Assembly (NCBI GenBank): GCA_031213475.1
Contig: JARUPZ010000024.1
Location: 5,426,038-5,490,037, forward strand
DNA length: 64,000 nt
From: Nereocystis luetkeana
Taxonomy: Eukaryota; Sar; Phaeophyceae; Laminariales; Laminariaceae
Direction: 5' to 3'
Shown: piece after piece, positions 12,501 to 23,029 of the stretch
How the letters are laid out: each line of letters opens with the position of its first letter
How positions within the stretch are numbered: the stretch's first letter is position 1
Notes under the pieces: generated by a model
Told to the model about the DNA's origin: nothing
Database searches by the model: none
What the model saw: only the letters and a program-made list of their open reading frames with translations
Program-made: the position numbers and the translations under genes

Positions 12501-15500
12501 CTGACAAAAAAATCCCGACCCGCAACCGGTACGTAGTCGCACTTTGTTTTCATTTCCGACATGGTGGGAAGCGTGCCTCTATTTTGTCTTTTTTTGTTTC
12601 CCGGTACACTAATTATTTTTCGCGAACCGTTGTGTGGCCTTGAGGCGCGGAAACGTGTACATATCGGGTATGTAGAACATAATCCCCATTCCATAGAGCT
12701 CTGCCAGCCGGCAGGGTTTCACGACTAACAACTGATCGGTCGTAGAGTGGCGTTATCCAACTGACTGACGTTGGGCTAGTCGGTATGAGCCAGGTGACGG
12801 CCGGCCGACTCGCCGACTTGGGTCAGGAGCCGAATCAGCCCCCCGCGGCCCAGAGAGCCAGCCAAAACCAGCCCTCCACGGCGTCGAGCCCCGCCCCCCC
12901 CCCCCCAAAAAGGCATCCCGCATTCAGCAATCCTAGCAATATACCAGTATGGAAACCCTGTTTGAGTCGACGGATAGTCGCCACCTCCGGGAAACGACTG
13001 ACTATGAATCCGATCCGACAACTAAATAAGGCAATATTTCTGCAAGGCTCAACACACCCGTGAACAGAAGAGCTAACTACCCAATCAGACATGAGGGCCT
13101 GCCTCATCCCCTTTATGATAGACCACCATAGGAAGATCGATCAGCCTATAACCCTACATCTTTCGTTTTCACCTGCCAGTTTTGGCTGGAGGATTTACCG
13201 AGTTCTTCAAGCGAAGAGGCACAACAAAAATAGGAAAACACGAGTATTTACCCCACCCCCCTCCCCCCCCGCTTTTCGAAACGGTTCTATTCCCCCCGCC
13301 GCCCCAAACGGCTACTTTCTCCCAAAAGGGTACTTACTCCCCAGCACCTCAAAAGGGTACTTACCCCCCAGCACCTCGAAAGGGTACTTACTCCCTCCCT
13401 AGCCCTCTAAAAGGGTACATACACACTTACTCCCCCCACTCACGATGGGAGGATGAGACAGCACCAGCTTGGCCACGTGCTCCTGTGTCATCCCCACCGT
13501 TTCCACCAGCCACTCCACGCACCGCCCCACGTTGTACCCCGACACCTGGCAGCAGCAGCACCAGCACCAGCACCAGCACCAGCACCACCAGCGCCACCCG
13601 CACACACCCACCCACACCCACACCCGGCGCGACGGAGAACAGCCGACGGGCAGAACAAAAAAGTGAGGAGACGCGCACGTGCTGCGAAAGTAAAAAAAGG
13701 TACATGCATGCTGTACCTTTTTTTTTGGCAAAAATGTTTCTGGCTGACGGCAGGGGGGGGGGGGGGGAACTCGGCCGCGGAATCACCCCAACCATTGTAT
13801 CGCCGGAACGACATTTTCGGTGCTCCCTTTCTTTCCCCCCCCCCGACAAATACCTTAAAAGCCATGGATATTCCTTGCTTATCGGGCCGCACTTTCATTT
13901 TCCTTGGGTTTAGGTTTTGCGGTGAGATACTATCACGGGGGGGCATAAAAAGTAAATAGGATCAACTATTGTTAAAAAAAATAGCGAAATATTTACGGTT
14001 TTTGTGTGTACCGTAGGTCCTATTTAATATGGCCCCCCCAGTATAATGACTTCCTACAGTAGTAGTATAGAGCTCTTCAAGTGAGGAACCTCAAAAGGCA
14101 AAAGTAGGTGCAGCCCCTGAGAGGCAAAATACGCACTTTCAGTTTTCTCGAGTTCAAGTTTTTGGTTGACTTACCGATAAACATACAGCTCCTCAAGTAA
14201 GGAGGGCCTCAGAACAAACGAGGCGCAGCCCCTGCAGGACAAAACACGCATCGACACACGGGGGGATACAACGAAAGGACACCTTCCGCGCGGAACGCCT
14301 ACAGCAGCGATGTAACCCCCCGTGACGACGCCAGAAAAACGCGGTCTGATCTGCAAAAACATGATTTTGTCATTCACTACTGAAAAAAATGGTCCCATAC
14401 TATATTTTAAGTACGAGTGCTTTCTCGTGACAATCTAATGCACCTAGTCTCATCTCTACCGTGGCGTTAAACTGGATCGTCTGAACCAAAGGGCACACCG
14501 CCGCAAAACGAAATACTCACGGGGACCGCCATCGACGTAACGTTCGGCTACTAGGGCGGAAGAACAGAGCCTAAGACACCCCACGCTCTGGGCGTGAATA
14601 GAGGGACCGGTTAGTCTTCATATTGATGTATAAACGGTCCTATCTTACCGACCAGAGGCGCGCCAGTATGTTTTTGGGATACATCGCAGGTTCTGAGTAC
14701 TGCAGTATGTCCCCGTGTAAATAGCCTACTGTGGGGGGAACACAGTAATCAGAACGAAAAAGGTTGGGCAAGTGTTAGGGGGATGCCTTGGGTGTTGAGT
14801 CCATCGCGGGGTTTTGATTAATGTACCCCCCCCCCGTACGTAGTACCTCTTACGGGGGAACGCAGCACACTCCGGATACATCATCTACAGATAGATCATC
14901 TATCACAGATAGACATCTAAATCATCTACAGGTAGGTCATCTAGATCATCTACATCTAGATCATCTACAGATAGACCATCTAGATCATCCACAGATAGAT
15001 CATCTAGATCATCTGTCTAATAATCGTGTCTCATCTGCGGTTGTGAGAGAGTTGCGCAGGATCTGCGTACGTACATGGTGCGGATCCAACCCCTAGAGCA
15101 TGCGCTGCTAGATCACGCGCATTTTACGGGTCCCCACCCGAATAAAGCACGAGCTACTGCTGTAGATCATGAATAGGATATCGGGGATAGATGATCTATC
15201 TGCCTTGAAATATCTAGATCATCAACTGGGGATGATCTGTAGATGATCTGTGGATGGTCTGTCCGAGTAGCAGCGACAAGGGCACGTAACAATCACCCCA
15301 CCTCTAAGAGTCTCGGCCACCTGAGCACGAGCCGCTTAACCCTCTCCTTCGACACCCCGAGCTGGACGTGAAGGACCGACGCGATCGCCGGCATCTCGGC
15401 GATGAGCACTTTCCCCGCCGCGGCCGATGCTGCCTTGCCGGCCGCAGCCCTCACCTCCCCCGCCCTCGCTACCTCCCCCCCCGCCCCCCCCACCCCCCCC

Positions 15501-18500
15501 GGCTGCCGTGCGGTCTCACCGCCCCCACGGCTATCACCGCCACCATCACTATCACCACTACCCTCGACATCGTCCAAAGATGAGGAGGAGGAGGAGGAGG
15601 AGGGGGAAGGGGACGCCGCCGCCGTGCTAGACGTCGAAACCATCACCACAGCCGCCGTCGCTGCCGCTGCGCCCGCTGCCGCTGCCACTACAGAGGCGGC
15701 TGCAGCTTCCGCCGCCTCGACCGCGGCTGCCGCTAGCTCCGGGCCGGCCACGGTGATCTCATCGGGGCCCCTCCTCCCCGGGGGCAACGCCCGGTACGCC
15801 GTCGACAGCTTTTGGAGTTCCTGGAGAATGAGGAGGGAGGCGGATCGTGCAGAGACGGGGGGGGGTTCTTCAAGTTAATATGTACACCGCCGATAGCCTT
15901 TGGGTGTTCGTTGATGTCAGCATTGGCATTGGTCTATGCACGTACGTACCTGCCGCAGTGTGTCACCGGAATGTGTTTTGTTTCGTACCGATCATCCCCG
16001 GATCGACAAGTACGGCGTCGAGTTCAACAAGGCACAACCATCGTGTACAGCAGCATTCGTATAAAACATACAGCAGTACTGACTGCTGTGTGTCCTGCAC
16101 GGCTGACTGATACCTCCGGTTGTAGTGCTCGTACAGCTTGCACAGCTTGCAGACTGCGTTTTTTTACGCAATCTAAAACACAGCTTGCAGGATCTCGGAC
16201 GGTAAAAAGCTTATCCCGGTACAACTGCACTGCATGTACAGCAGTACTGCCTTAAATGCGACGTGGTACGCCAGCAGGAAGGAGCGTGTGCCGCGACGAA
16301 GGAACGTGTGCTGCTGCTCTTTCAGCTGGCTCTAGGATCGATCGGTCAGCAGTGCAGGGCACCGCATAAGAGCCGGGCCTGCAGCGTAGACGACTGACTG
16401 CCCTCGATGATAGTTACATTCCCGAGGTTCGAATCTCTCATCGCTCGCCCTTTTTCGTTTCTCGAACTTCGGATATTTTGCACCAGCACGTACACCTTGA
16501 TTTTCTGACCTATTTATGCGCATGATCGCACGAGCAGCGTATTTCCACGCAAGGCCACGGGGTTCGGGCGCGCTTACGCTTGGCGTGCGTTCAACGCTCA
16601 ACCTTTCACAGACGCTCCCACTACTCGGGAGTAAAGCAAAGAATGATCGAGAAAAGTGCTGCAGGTACTTCGTGCACTCTCAGAATTTCGGGTTTATACT
16701 GCAGGCACTGCGAGTACCCGCAGCAGTATTTCGAGGTTCTGCACGTCGAGTACTGTGGATACTCCCGGGCTCGCAGTATTTCGGGATTCGCTACCGCGGT
16801 GAATACTCCCTGTACTTCGAAGAATCTTCGGGGGGTTCTGTCTGTACCGCGGGTACTGCAGGTACTGGCAGTATTTTGTCCGTCGGTGGCGTTCGCACTG
16901 CTAGTGCTCGCAGTACCAAAGCGGCTCTAAATATGCCCGGCATACTTGGAGTATGAAGGATACCTCAACCATCTGTGCACCGTGTCGACAATACATGCCC
17001 ATGGTTCGGCGGAAAACACTCACAGATGGCTCCTACGAGTGGGACTCGGAGCAAATTACCTTCGCCGGGGGCAACTCGAGTACTTAACCCTTCTAGGACC
17101 CCAGTGCCGTTTTGGGGACAAACTACTTACAATTTAAGTGCGATGCCCCCACATATGGGACTGCGGTGCCAAGAGGGTTAAGAGTACTGGCAGTATTTCG
17201 GGAATATGTACCGCGAGTACTCTAAGCATTTCGAGGGTCTGTACTGCGTGCGGATATTGTCTGTACTTCGAGCGTTTCGGGGTTCGATACTGCGAGTATA
17301 CAATTGCCTGTACATGCTCTCGGGGTTCTGTACTGCTCATACTCTCAGTACTTTCAGCATTTCGGCCGCCAGTACTCCAATACTCCCAGCACTCGGACTA
17401 CGAAAAGCACTCGGTACTCCGAGCACGGGGAGCATCTATCTGTGGTACTTTTATTCCTAAACGCCAAGAAATGTTTATTTTGCGGGAATGTGTATATATT
17501 TTGAGCAAATGTTCGATCTCACAGCTTCGTTTTTTTTTCATTCTTCATACGTAGAGTAAATATGTGCTGCATTTTACTCAGATGGACACAAAGGATTATG
17601 TTGCAACCTCGACCTCACGCGACTCTTGTATACTTACGTTTACGCCGCAAGCATCGATTGATCGCCGCGAGCCATCACGTTCAGCATCAATGCCCCCTTA
17701 CCTGTACCCTCGTTTTATATTATCGCAGTAGTGATCCCACACTAATCCCACAAACATCAGTATAAAGTCTGTCCCCATAAAAGCGTGTGTGTTCCTTACA
17801 TTAATAAATGGACGGGTGCACTTCTAACCAGGTGTGCAGGTATTTCATATCACACGAGTATTATTTTGTTCTTGCGCCACTCCCCTCGGCACTTCCCGGA
17901 GAGTAACCTTGTCCGACACTTACCCATTCACGAAACACACAGAACATCGATTCCTGTTGGATGACCTACAACTTCCAGGAAAGACATATCCCTGATCTGT
18001 ATGATCTGTATGGTCTACGAGCGTGATCTTGCCGGGTGGGACTCGCGTGATCTGCACGGTCTATTACGGGGGGCCATAGCAAAACAGGACCTATGGTACA
18101 CACAAAAACCTATGGGATACATTTACCTATTTATACTAACAATATTTTCTCCTGTTTACTATGGCCCCCTGTAATAGCACATGCTTCCCGGAGTAAATCT
18201 GTACTCCATCAGACCCTGCACAGCCTCTCACAACGGCTGCTGAGCAACACCGAATCCTAAAGGGAAGATAGAGACCTACTTATACACGTATTAATCTTCA
18301 GCGGGCTCGGTTGGCGCATTCCCTGGCCTCTAAGAACTCCCACTCGAACAACGCCTTTCTTCCATTACTTGCCGGCGAGGTTTTTTTTTCGTAATTTCTT
18401 GTGTGCGCGCATGAACTTGGGAGCACGGCGACGCGGGCGAGCGCGGCGCCATCGCGGGCGTCCGCGGGCGCCCGCGGGTGGAGAGGTGGGGAGGGAGGGG

Positions 18501-20626
18501 GGGGAGGGAGGGAGGGTTGGAAGGAGCGTGGTGGTCGTTTGCGTGGCTAGGCAACGCGTGTTCATCGAGACGCTAGGAAAGCACGATAGGGCTCTGTCTG
18601 GCCTCCTGACGTTAGGGTGAATGTAATACCTGGTACCTGGTATGATATGTATGGATCTATAAGGGTCGTTTTGGTGTGTAAAAGAACGCTCACGCGGTGC
18701 TTACGTTTGCGAACAGGCCGAAGTTTTCAGAGAGAGGGAGCTCTGCAGTCTGAGCACCAACACGGTCGAGCTGGCGAACAAGGGCCATGGTGAGCAACGG
18801 GCTTCACGCGAGCGGCCCCACGGGGCTCACTGGGGCAGAGAGGGAGGAAAAATCGACCCGGGCTGAATCAGTAGCGAGGTGGTCGCGAGAGGGGCGGGGA
18901 GCGTACGATGATGACAGAAGCGCGGATGTTCGAAGTTTTTCTTAGCGGGGCTACTGTAGGAGTTCCAGGCATGCGGGAAATATAAATATCAGAGGGGATG
19001 GGGAACCTAATTTTAACATCAAATTTTCTATTTGAATTGAGTTTCATTTTTTTTCCCATGTGTGTGTTGTGTTGTGCCGTGCTGTGCTTTCTCTTTCGTA
19101 CATGTACGAAAATAAGGAAGCCTACCGTACGTAAATATTCATATGTACATACATGCCTGCGTGCATGCGGCGTCCGGGTTGTTTTCCTGGAGCATGGGGC
19201 TCTTGGCATTTGCAAGTCGTGTGCTCGCACCTACCGGTACAATTTCGGACCATTCTGTTCCGTCTCATTCTCCCGTGTGAGCGAGCGTAGCGGGCCGAAC
19301 CGCGCGCTGCGCGAAGCGCCTTGTATTCCTGATTTGTACTTGGTATCTATGATCTATGTACTCGTACCCGTCAGTAGCTGCTCAAAAGTTGGCGCGTGGG
19401 AGCCGTATAATCTGCGCATCATCTCGTACAGCAATTAATAGTAGCACACATTTCCTGGGTTGGGTCTGTACCACGACTATTCAGACCACGCACAATACCT
19501 CATAACTCATAACGGCAGAACAGGATCTACCAGGTAGATGATCTATCTGCTCTATCTGTAAATCGTGATCTGTACGGCGATGCGGGAAATTATCCGCCCA
19601 TGTCATTGCTGTTGCTGCTGCTGCTGACTAAATATATCGTACGAGGTACGAGTACGAGTGCTGACGGAGCGATGCCATCATCCGGGAGTTCCTACAGGGC
19701 GGGCACATCCCGCATTTCACCAAGCCAAGCCGTGTGTATACGCCACCCTCGTGCTGCAGCGCTGCGCTGGAGGCAGCCAGTCCACCCCAGGCTGGCACGA
19801 TCGAATGACGGGACACGCAACCCCACGCTCGTACGTGTTTAGTATGATACCAGGCACTGGTATCTCTCACGGCAGTTAGCATCTACCAGGTACTTGGTAC
19901 CTGGGGCAAAACATGTGTATCCAAGCTCAAAATTCAAGGTGAAACACAACACAGAAGACCTTGACACACCTCGTCAGTCATCCCCAAGAACTCCCTCAGG
20001 TACTCGTGCGCCACCGCAGTAGAGTCTCCGTAGTCCTCTCCGAGCAGCAGGCGGGGCGGCGCTGCCATGGCAGTCGTTGCCCCGTTCGCCCCTGGCGCTG
20101 TCTCCGCATCTGCCACTGCTACTGCTGCTGCTGCTGCTGCTGCTGCGTCTCCACGTCCGCCGCCCTCCTCCCCATGTAAGCAACGTGCGTGTTCAACAGA
20201 ATCACTTCGTGACGCTAGTCGCAATGACGAGGATGTTCGGGCTCTGCGCACACGCATGCCTGCTGGTCTCCGACGAGTCCACAGCGCAGCTGCTGTCGCT
20301 GGCGCTGTGGGTGCCTCAGCAACACGGGGCTGTGGTAATGACCAACCGCTCACTGTCGCTTCAGAAACGCTACTCGACCCATCGCTCCAAGCGGTGGTGG
20401 TGGTGGTGGTGGCGGTGGTTATGGTGGTGGTGATTGTTGCAGCGGCTGTACTTCGTCGTTTAGGAAAGGACCATCGAGCAACAACCCAATGCGTCCGTGA
20501 TTCTAGTGGGCAATGCCGCGAGTTCGGCGTATGGAACCGATATAAGGTAGAAGGCAGTTGAGGGTAGAAACCGGCGGTCCATCGTGTGTGCGTTCCAGCC
20601 AGGAGGAGGACGTACAGTGCCCGCAT
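4772..20626 (-). CDS. mTERF-family protein gene, split over at least eight exons
   Basis: Exons on the minus strand, placed from motifs and splice sites: 20626-19970, 15820-15302, 13545-13444, 11896-11819, 10975-10835, 9011-8874, 5511-5389 and 4915-4772. Every exon is a whole number of codons, so all introns are phase 0, and together they give about 633 residues. After a targeting-like N terminus and two low-complexity linkers, the protein carries successive mTERF helical repeats of about 34 residues, with the pattern L..lG.....v..lv.r.P.ll. Examples are [18 protein letters not shown] and [18 protein letters not shown]. The joins at 13444/11896 and 11819/10975 restore perfect repeats. Two gaps suggest missed short exons: between 19970 and 15820, and between 8874 and 5511 (about 17 residues). 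mTERF proteins bind nucleic acid in mitochondria or plastids and act in transcription or RNA maturation. The exact target here is unknown. The gene lies tail-first toward the left edge, with an AATAAA 66 bases past the stop. Confidence 0.85.
4944..5003 (+). repeat. (GGCA)n array
   Basis: About 14 units in the last mTERF intron, ending 28 bases upstream of the acceptor side. Confidence 0.95.
5088..5355 (+). repeat. CCCATGGGA palindrome-rich minisatellite
   Basis: About a dozen units of roughly 20 bases built on ATCCCATGGGATC and ATCCCACATATCC. Each unit holds its own palindrome. Confidence 0.85.
5389..5511 (-). CDS. mTERF gene, 41-codon penultimate exon
   Basis: Acceptor TCCCGGTAG before 5511, donor GGG|GTGAGT after 5389, phase 0. 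It contains [18 protein letters not shown] and then [15 protein letters not shown] short exon of about 17 residues is expected before it from the repeat register, but I did not find one. Confidence 0.8.
6307..6376. mobile_element. family B MITE, truncated
   Basis: AAGTCCCGTTTTGAGGGGC to GCCCCCCAAAATGGGTTAA, with the outer ends missing. Confidence 0.5.
6508..6553 (+). repeat. (ACGC)n array
   Basis: About 11 units of GCAC, in an mTERF intron. Confidence 0.9.
6701..6747 (+). mobile_element. family A MITE, right half only
   Basis: Only TTTTTGTGTTTATCGTAGG to CCCCCCGTA remains. It directly abuts a full copy in the opposite orientation. Confidence 0.65.
6751..6858 (-). mobile_element. family A MITE
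   Basis: Full copy. It is the best reference for the undisturbed sequence AAAACCTATATATTTAACC, used to see the micro-insertions in other copies. Confidence 0.8.
6910..7141 (+). other. transposon-like coding fragment
   Basis: An open frame of 66 codons contains [17 protein letters not shown] and an acidic stretch. Its last part (7086-7140) is similar to 31846-31900, so the block is repeated in the window and is probably derived from a mobile element of unknown family. It lies in an intron of the mTERF gene. Confidence 0.35.
7148..7795 (+). repeat. minisatellite, about 70-bp unit
   Basis: About nine copies of a unit with GTCGGCGACT, AGTCAGCCAACTCACAG and ATCATGGAACCTACCTAG. A stray unit lies at about 8063-8105. 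Confidence 0.85.
8279..8320 (-). pseudogene. duplicated mTERF exon end
   Basis: The minus-strand frame gives [13 protein letters not shown] followed by GTGAGT. The true exon at 8874-9011 ends [13 protein letters not shown], also followed by GTGAGT. Ten of 13 residues and the donor match. There is no good upstream part, so this is a partial exon duplication or, less likely, an alternative terminal exon. Confidence 0.45.
8468..8566. mobile_element. family B MITE
   Basis: TTAACCCTTTTAGAACCGCA to GCGGTTCTAAAGGGGCTAA, a near-complete palindrome. Confidence 0.8.
8874..9011 (-). CDS. mTERF gene, 46-codon exon
   Basis: Acceptor CTTTCGCAG before 9011, donor CTG|GTGAGT after 8874, phase 0. It contains [18 protein letters not shown] and then [15 protein letters not shown] decayed or alternative copy of its last 13 codons lies 0.6 kb downstream, near 8290. 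Confidence 0.85.
9069..9405 (+). repeat. (TAGG)n tetranucleotide array
   Basis: About 340 bases of GGTA/GGTG/GGCA variants, just outside the exon at 9011. Confidence 0.95.
9843..9942 (-). mobile_element. family A MITE, left end lost
   Basis: Starts at ACCATATTGAATAGGACC and ends GGTCCCCCCCGTAA. The outer bases of the left inverted repeat are missing. Confidence 0.65.
10214..10690 (+). repeat. GGGTC/GGTTC pentanucleotide array
   Basis: GGGTC units at 10214-10350, a switch to GGTTC at about 10366-10570, then GGGTC again with variants. It is G-rich on the plus strand, which is the template strand of the mTERF gene. Confidence 0.95.
10835..10975 (-). CDS. mTERF gene, 47-codon exon
   Basis: Acceptor CATCCAACAG before 10975, donor CAG|GTGCGC after 10835, phase 0. 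It reads [18 protein letters not shown], then [18 protein letters not shown], and ends MLVRYPQ. It continues the previous exon at the canonical ..PE-V.. position. Confidence 0.85.
11025..11140 (+). repeat. GGGTT-type array
   Basis: TTGGG and ATAGG units similar in style to the 10.2-kb array but in the next intron. Confidence 0.9.
11819..11896 (-). CDS. mTERF gene, 26-codon exon
   Basis: Acceptor CGCACACAG before 11896, donor GAG|GTGGGC after 11819, phase 0. It reads [18 protein letters not shown] and then DLGLTRPE. Joined to the previous exon it completes ..SHPPI-VIKSV.., a normal mTERF junction. Confidence 0.85.
13318..13425 (+). repeat. 27-base minisatellite
   Basis: Four units around AAAGGGTACTTACTCCC and AGCACCTC, ending next to the 34-codon exon. 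Confidence 0.7.
13444..13545 (-). CDS. mTERF gene, 34-residue single-repeat exon
   Basis: Acceptor GCTGCCAG before 13545 and donor ATC|GTGAGT after 13444. The exon is exactly 34 codons, one mTERF repeat, containing [18 protein letters not shown] and ending HPPI. A CAG/CTG repeat abuts the acceptor. Confidence 0.85.
13933..14045 (+). mobile_element. family A MITE
   Basis: TCACGGGGGGGCATAA at left and TATGGCCCCCCCAGTA at right, with the family core between. Confidence 0.7.
14870..15025 (+). repeat. AGATGATCT-type array
   Basis: TAGATCATCTACAGATAG variants. Related pieces lie at 15180-15265, 19505-19570 and 25390-25490. Confidence 0.8.
15302..15820 (-). CDS. mTERF gene, exon with Ala/Ser/Gly linker and one mTERF repeat
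   Basis: The acceptor is a clear pyrimidine tract ending in CTCCAG before 15820. The donor is GAG|GTGGGG after 15302. The exon has 173 codons, phase 0 at both ends. It starts [17 protein letters not shown], runs through a long Ala-, Ser- and Gly/Asp-rich linker, then returns to a repeat: [18 protein letters not shown] followed by RWPRLLE. A linker of about 100 low-complexity residues inside an mTERF array is unusual. Confidence 0.8.
16660..17445 (+). repeat. degenerate GTACT/GTATTTCGG minisatellite
   Basis: Many units with GCAGTATTTCGG, CGAGTACTC and GGGGTTCTG, split by a family B MITE at 17084-17181. Confidence 0.75.
17084..17181. mobile_element. family B MITE inside a minisatellite
   Basis: TTAACCCTTCTAGGACCCCA to TGCGGTGCCAAGAGGGTTAA. 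The GTACT-rich repeat array continues on both sides. Confidence 0.75.
18064..18174 (-). mobile_element. family A MITE
   Basis: Full copy with TA on both sides, TTACGGGGGGCCATAG and ATGGCCCCCTGTAA. Confidence 0.8.
18705..18788 (-). CDS. possible alternative first exon or small nested gene
   Basis: ATG at 18788 in the context CTCACCATGG, an in-frame stop just upstream, 28 open codons beginning [17 protein letters not shown], and a donor AAC|GTAAGC in phase 0. It sits in the first intron of the mTERF gene, on the same strand. Because all mTERF introns are phase 0, it could serve as an alternative first exon joined to the exon at 15820. It could also be a small gene: an open stretch near 18,305-18,360 reads [18 protein letters not shown] and then stops. 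I do not recognise either sequence. The plus strand of the same bases also shows acceptor and donor signals, so the strand is not certain. Confidence 0.35.
19970..20626 (-). CDS. mTERF gene, exon 1 (targeting region and first mTERF helix)
   Basis: ATG at 20626, donor GAG|GTGTGT after 19970, 219 codons, phase 0. It starts [20 protein letters not shown], a short hydrophobic segment followed by a Phe-Tyr-Pro block and a Ser/Arg-rich stretch. This resembles a bipartite plastid presequence of stramenopiles (inference). Then come Thr, Ala and acidic low-complexity runs, and the exon ends with [11 protein letters not shown], the first recognisable mTERF helix. A frame continues a few codons past the donor and then stops, which supports splicing here. 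Confidence 0.75.
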
Positions 20627-22417
20627 GGTGCTGGAGCAGCTGTGGAAGGATGTGTCCCGTTTCCAGCTTCGTTTCTCAGTTTTCGTTGATGTTGGAGTTT
20701 TCTTGGTTCTCGAGGCGTGATCTCAAGGGGATATATTATTTTGATTCGATTTTTGAAGGAACTGATCCCTTTCTTTTTATGAGCGCTTCTTGCCTCTGCT
20801 TCGTACTATTTCGATTTTGCCTCTGATTATACAGAAGGCGAGTAGCGCAATGCGGTCCCTTTCTATTGTACGCTGTCACAGCAGCCCTATTGTGAAGGTG
20901 CAAGTTCATTGTTGCTGACTCACTTCCTGTGCAGTACTGACTTACAGTTATTAATAGTGTAGTCCGAACCAGGTTCCGGCAATTCTGGGCTTTTCTGGGC
21001 TTTTACTCATCAAGTAGTACCACACTCGACTCGGAATACAACAGTTACAAGCAACGAACCGTAACTGCTCGAAACTGCTGTGTCGTACCAGTATACCAGT
21101 ATACTGTATCTGGTACCTGGTACCACCCACCCCCACCACACCTCTACCAGCCAAAGTGCACAGTCAGGTGGGCGCATTGTGAACTGTCGAGTTCGATCGT
21201 GGCTGCTAGCTGGGGGTGGAGGGACGGCGATGAGACGGACCATGTAGTATGATTCATTTTGGCGCAACGCTGAGGAAGGGTTGTATGCGCATGTATGTGC
21301 GAGTGTACGAGCTTGCCTGTACTATGCACGGCCGTTCACAATAAACAGACCTCCCGCCTTGGGCCCATTGGCCATTTCGCCCAACGATGTCGAACCACAA
21401 CTAACTACTGTACACTCTGCGTCACTCCATCTGGTCCGTCAAATCTCGGCGCTTTCCCGTCGTCTAGACTACGAATCTCAACAGAAACACACGTCAACGG
21501 ATGGATGCATATATAGTCTGGATGCATAGGAAGACAACACACACGCATCATCCGTACTGTATCGTCTTGAGGTATAAACATACCAGTACTGGATAAAATG
21601 CGTGTATGTTGTCTGTTTACCCAACACCACGCTGTCAGTACACCCATGCAGGATTGGTTCAAGAATACCAGGTATATCGCTACAACAACAACAGCAGAAA
21701 CTTTTCGATTGATAAAGAGAGCGACAAGCCTCGTGGTCACAACCTCCGAAGCACACAACAACATATGCCATGTATGCCTCGGAAGTAAAAGGAGACTTGC
21801 AGACTTGCAGTTACGTAGTGCTGCAGCTACAGTAACCTCCACCTGTAGCCGGTATGCTCTCCTATTTTCTACCATGTTTTTTGCGTACCGTAAGTATGTG
21901 TGCTCTCAGCGATGTGATGTGTGACGACGTGCACCAGCTGACTTTTATAGACGCGCTGCCAGTTAAGACATAGTCTTAGATTGGTATCAAGAAACTTCAA
22001 GCGCTGAGAGTCACATAGTTGAGTCAACTCATACATAAGAGAGATTCGATAGACGCAGATCAGATGGTGTTGGTGACCCCCAGGCCAACATTGTTGATTG
22101 TTCGTTGTGCTCTACAGACCGTTCTGTTGAGGAGCACAGAGTATACGAATAATCAAGACGACGTGGCGGCGCGTGTTTGCCTTCGTAGATGGTCCAAAAA
22201 CCAAACAAAAGAGTATGACCCTTGCCCTAACTGATGATCCAAACAGTTATCGGTGTCCTACATAAAAAAATGCTACGCATATCTTTCGGATACCCCTGGA
22301 TATACCCAATATATAGTTAATTGTACCGTCTACCGGTCCATGGGGCGCCTAACTATCATGACACCCCGTTCAATGCGTACGTACGTACTGGTACGTACGT
22401 ACCAAGAGATGAAAGTG
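20627..22417. other. region upstream of the mTERF gene
   Basis: No gene is recognised. The promoter of the mTERF gene should lie here, but no clear core element stands out. TACCWGGTA words occur at 21114 and 21666. Confidence 0.4.
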
Positions 22418-22787
22418 CCGGGGCATTCCTTGGGATTAATCCGGTGGTCCGTGGAATCACGGTAAATCAACCACAACAGAGATACGAATGAGGAATAAAC
22501 AATGGCGAAATCATCACTAGAAATACCAAATCATGGCGAATCGGATGACGGAGTTAACTTTTTTCGATGTAGGAACTGCGGTGTGACCACGGGATTTTTA
22601 CCACAGGATATCGAAAACCAAAGCCCGTGGTCATACCGCGTTCGTAATAAAAAACGCCGTCATTCGATTCGCCGTGATTTAATATTTCTTATGACGCTTC
22701 TGCCGTGGTTTATCTTTCATTCGTAACTCTGTTGTGGTTGATTTACCGCGATTCCACGGGCCACGTGATTGATCCCGAGGAATCCCG
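22418..22787. mobile_element. foldback (full-length hairpin) element
   Basis: The two halves are inverted copies along almost the whole length: CCGTGGAATCACGGTAAATC at 22449 is mirrored by GATTTACCGCGATTCCACGG at 22740. Arms of roughly 175 bases match at about three quarters of positions, with a small centre near 22606. A 74-codon frame inside is mostly palindrome and is not counted as a gene. Confidence 0.7.
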
Positions 22788-23029
22788 TGGGAAATACACG
22801 TGACTGAGCTCGGAGTACAATACAAGCTTGCAGACACAAAGTGTCGCGTGCCTGCACGCGCCTCTTGCCATACGAGTAGCTATGATATACTACCAGAGCT
22901 GGTCGGTCTTGGTACGCGAACACACAGTAGCATTACTGTAGATCTGCTGCTAGTTGCTGTGTGTGCGCCAGATGAAAACATTAATACCGAACAGATACCG
23001 CGGCCTCCCACAGCACACTTTTTGTGGAT

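Noticed and set aside
14730-14850. Family A MITE
   Set aside because: CTGTGGGGGGAACACAG at left and CCCCCGTACGTAG at right suggest a relative, but the core does not match the family.
16370-16452. tRNA gene on the plus strand
   Set aside because: GAGGTTCGAATCTC looks like a T-loop and a T run follows, but the acceptor, D and T stems do not pair well.
18715-18788. Plus-strand exon at the site of the MALVRQL frame
   Set aside because: It has AACAG and GTGAGC signals, but the minus strand has a start codon in good context and a donor, so I prefer minus, with low confidence.
19640-19880. Coding exon with [16 protein letters not shown] on the minus strand or [14 protein letters not shown] on the plus strand
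   Set aside because: Both strands read plausibly, neither joins a gene in phase, and no family is recognised.
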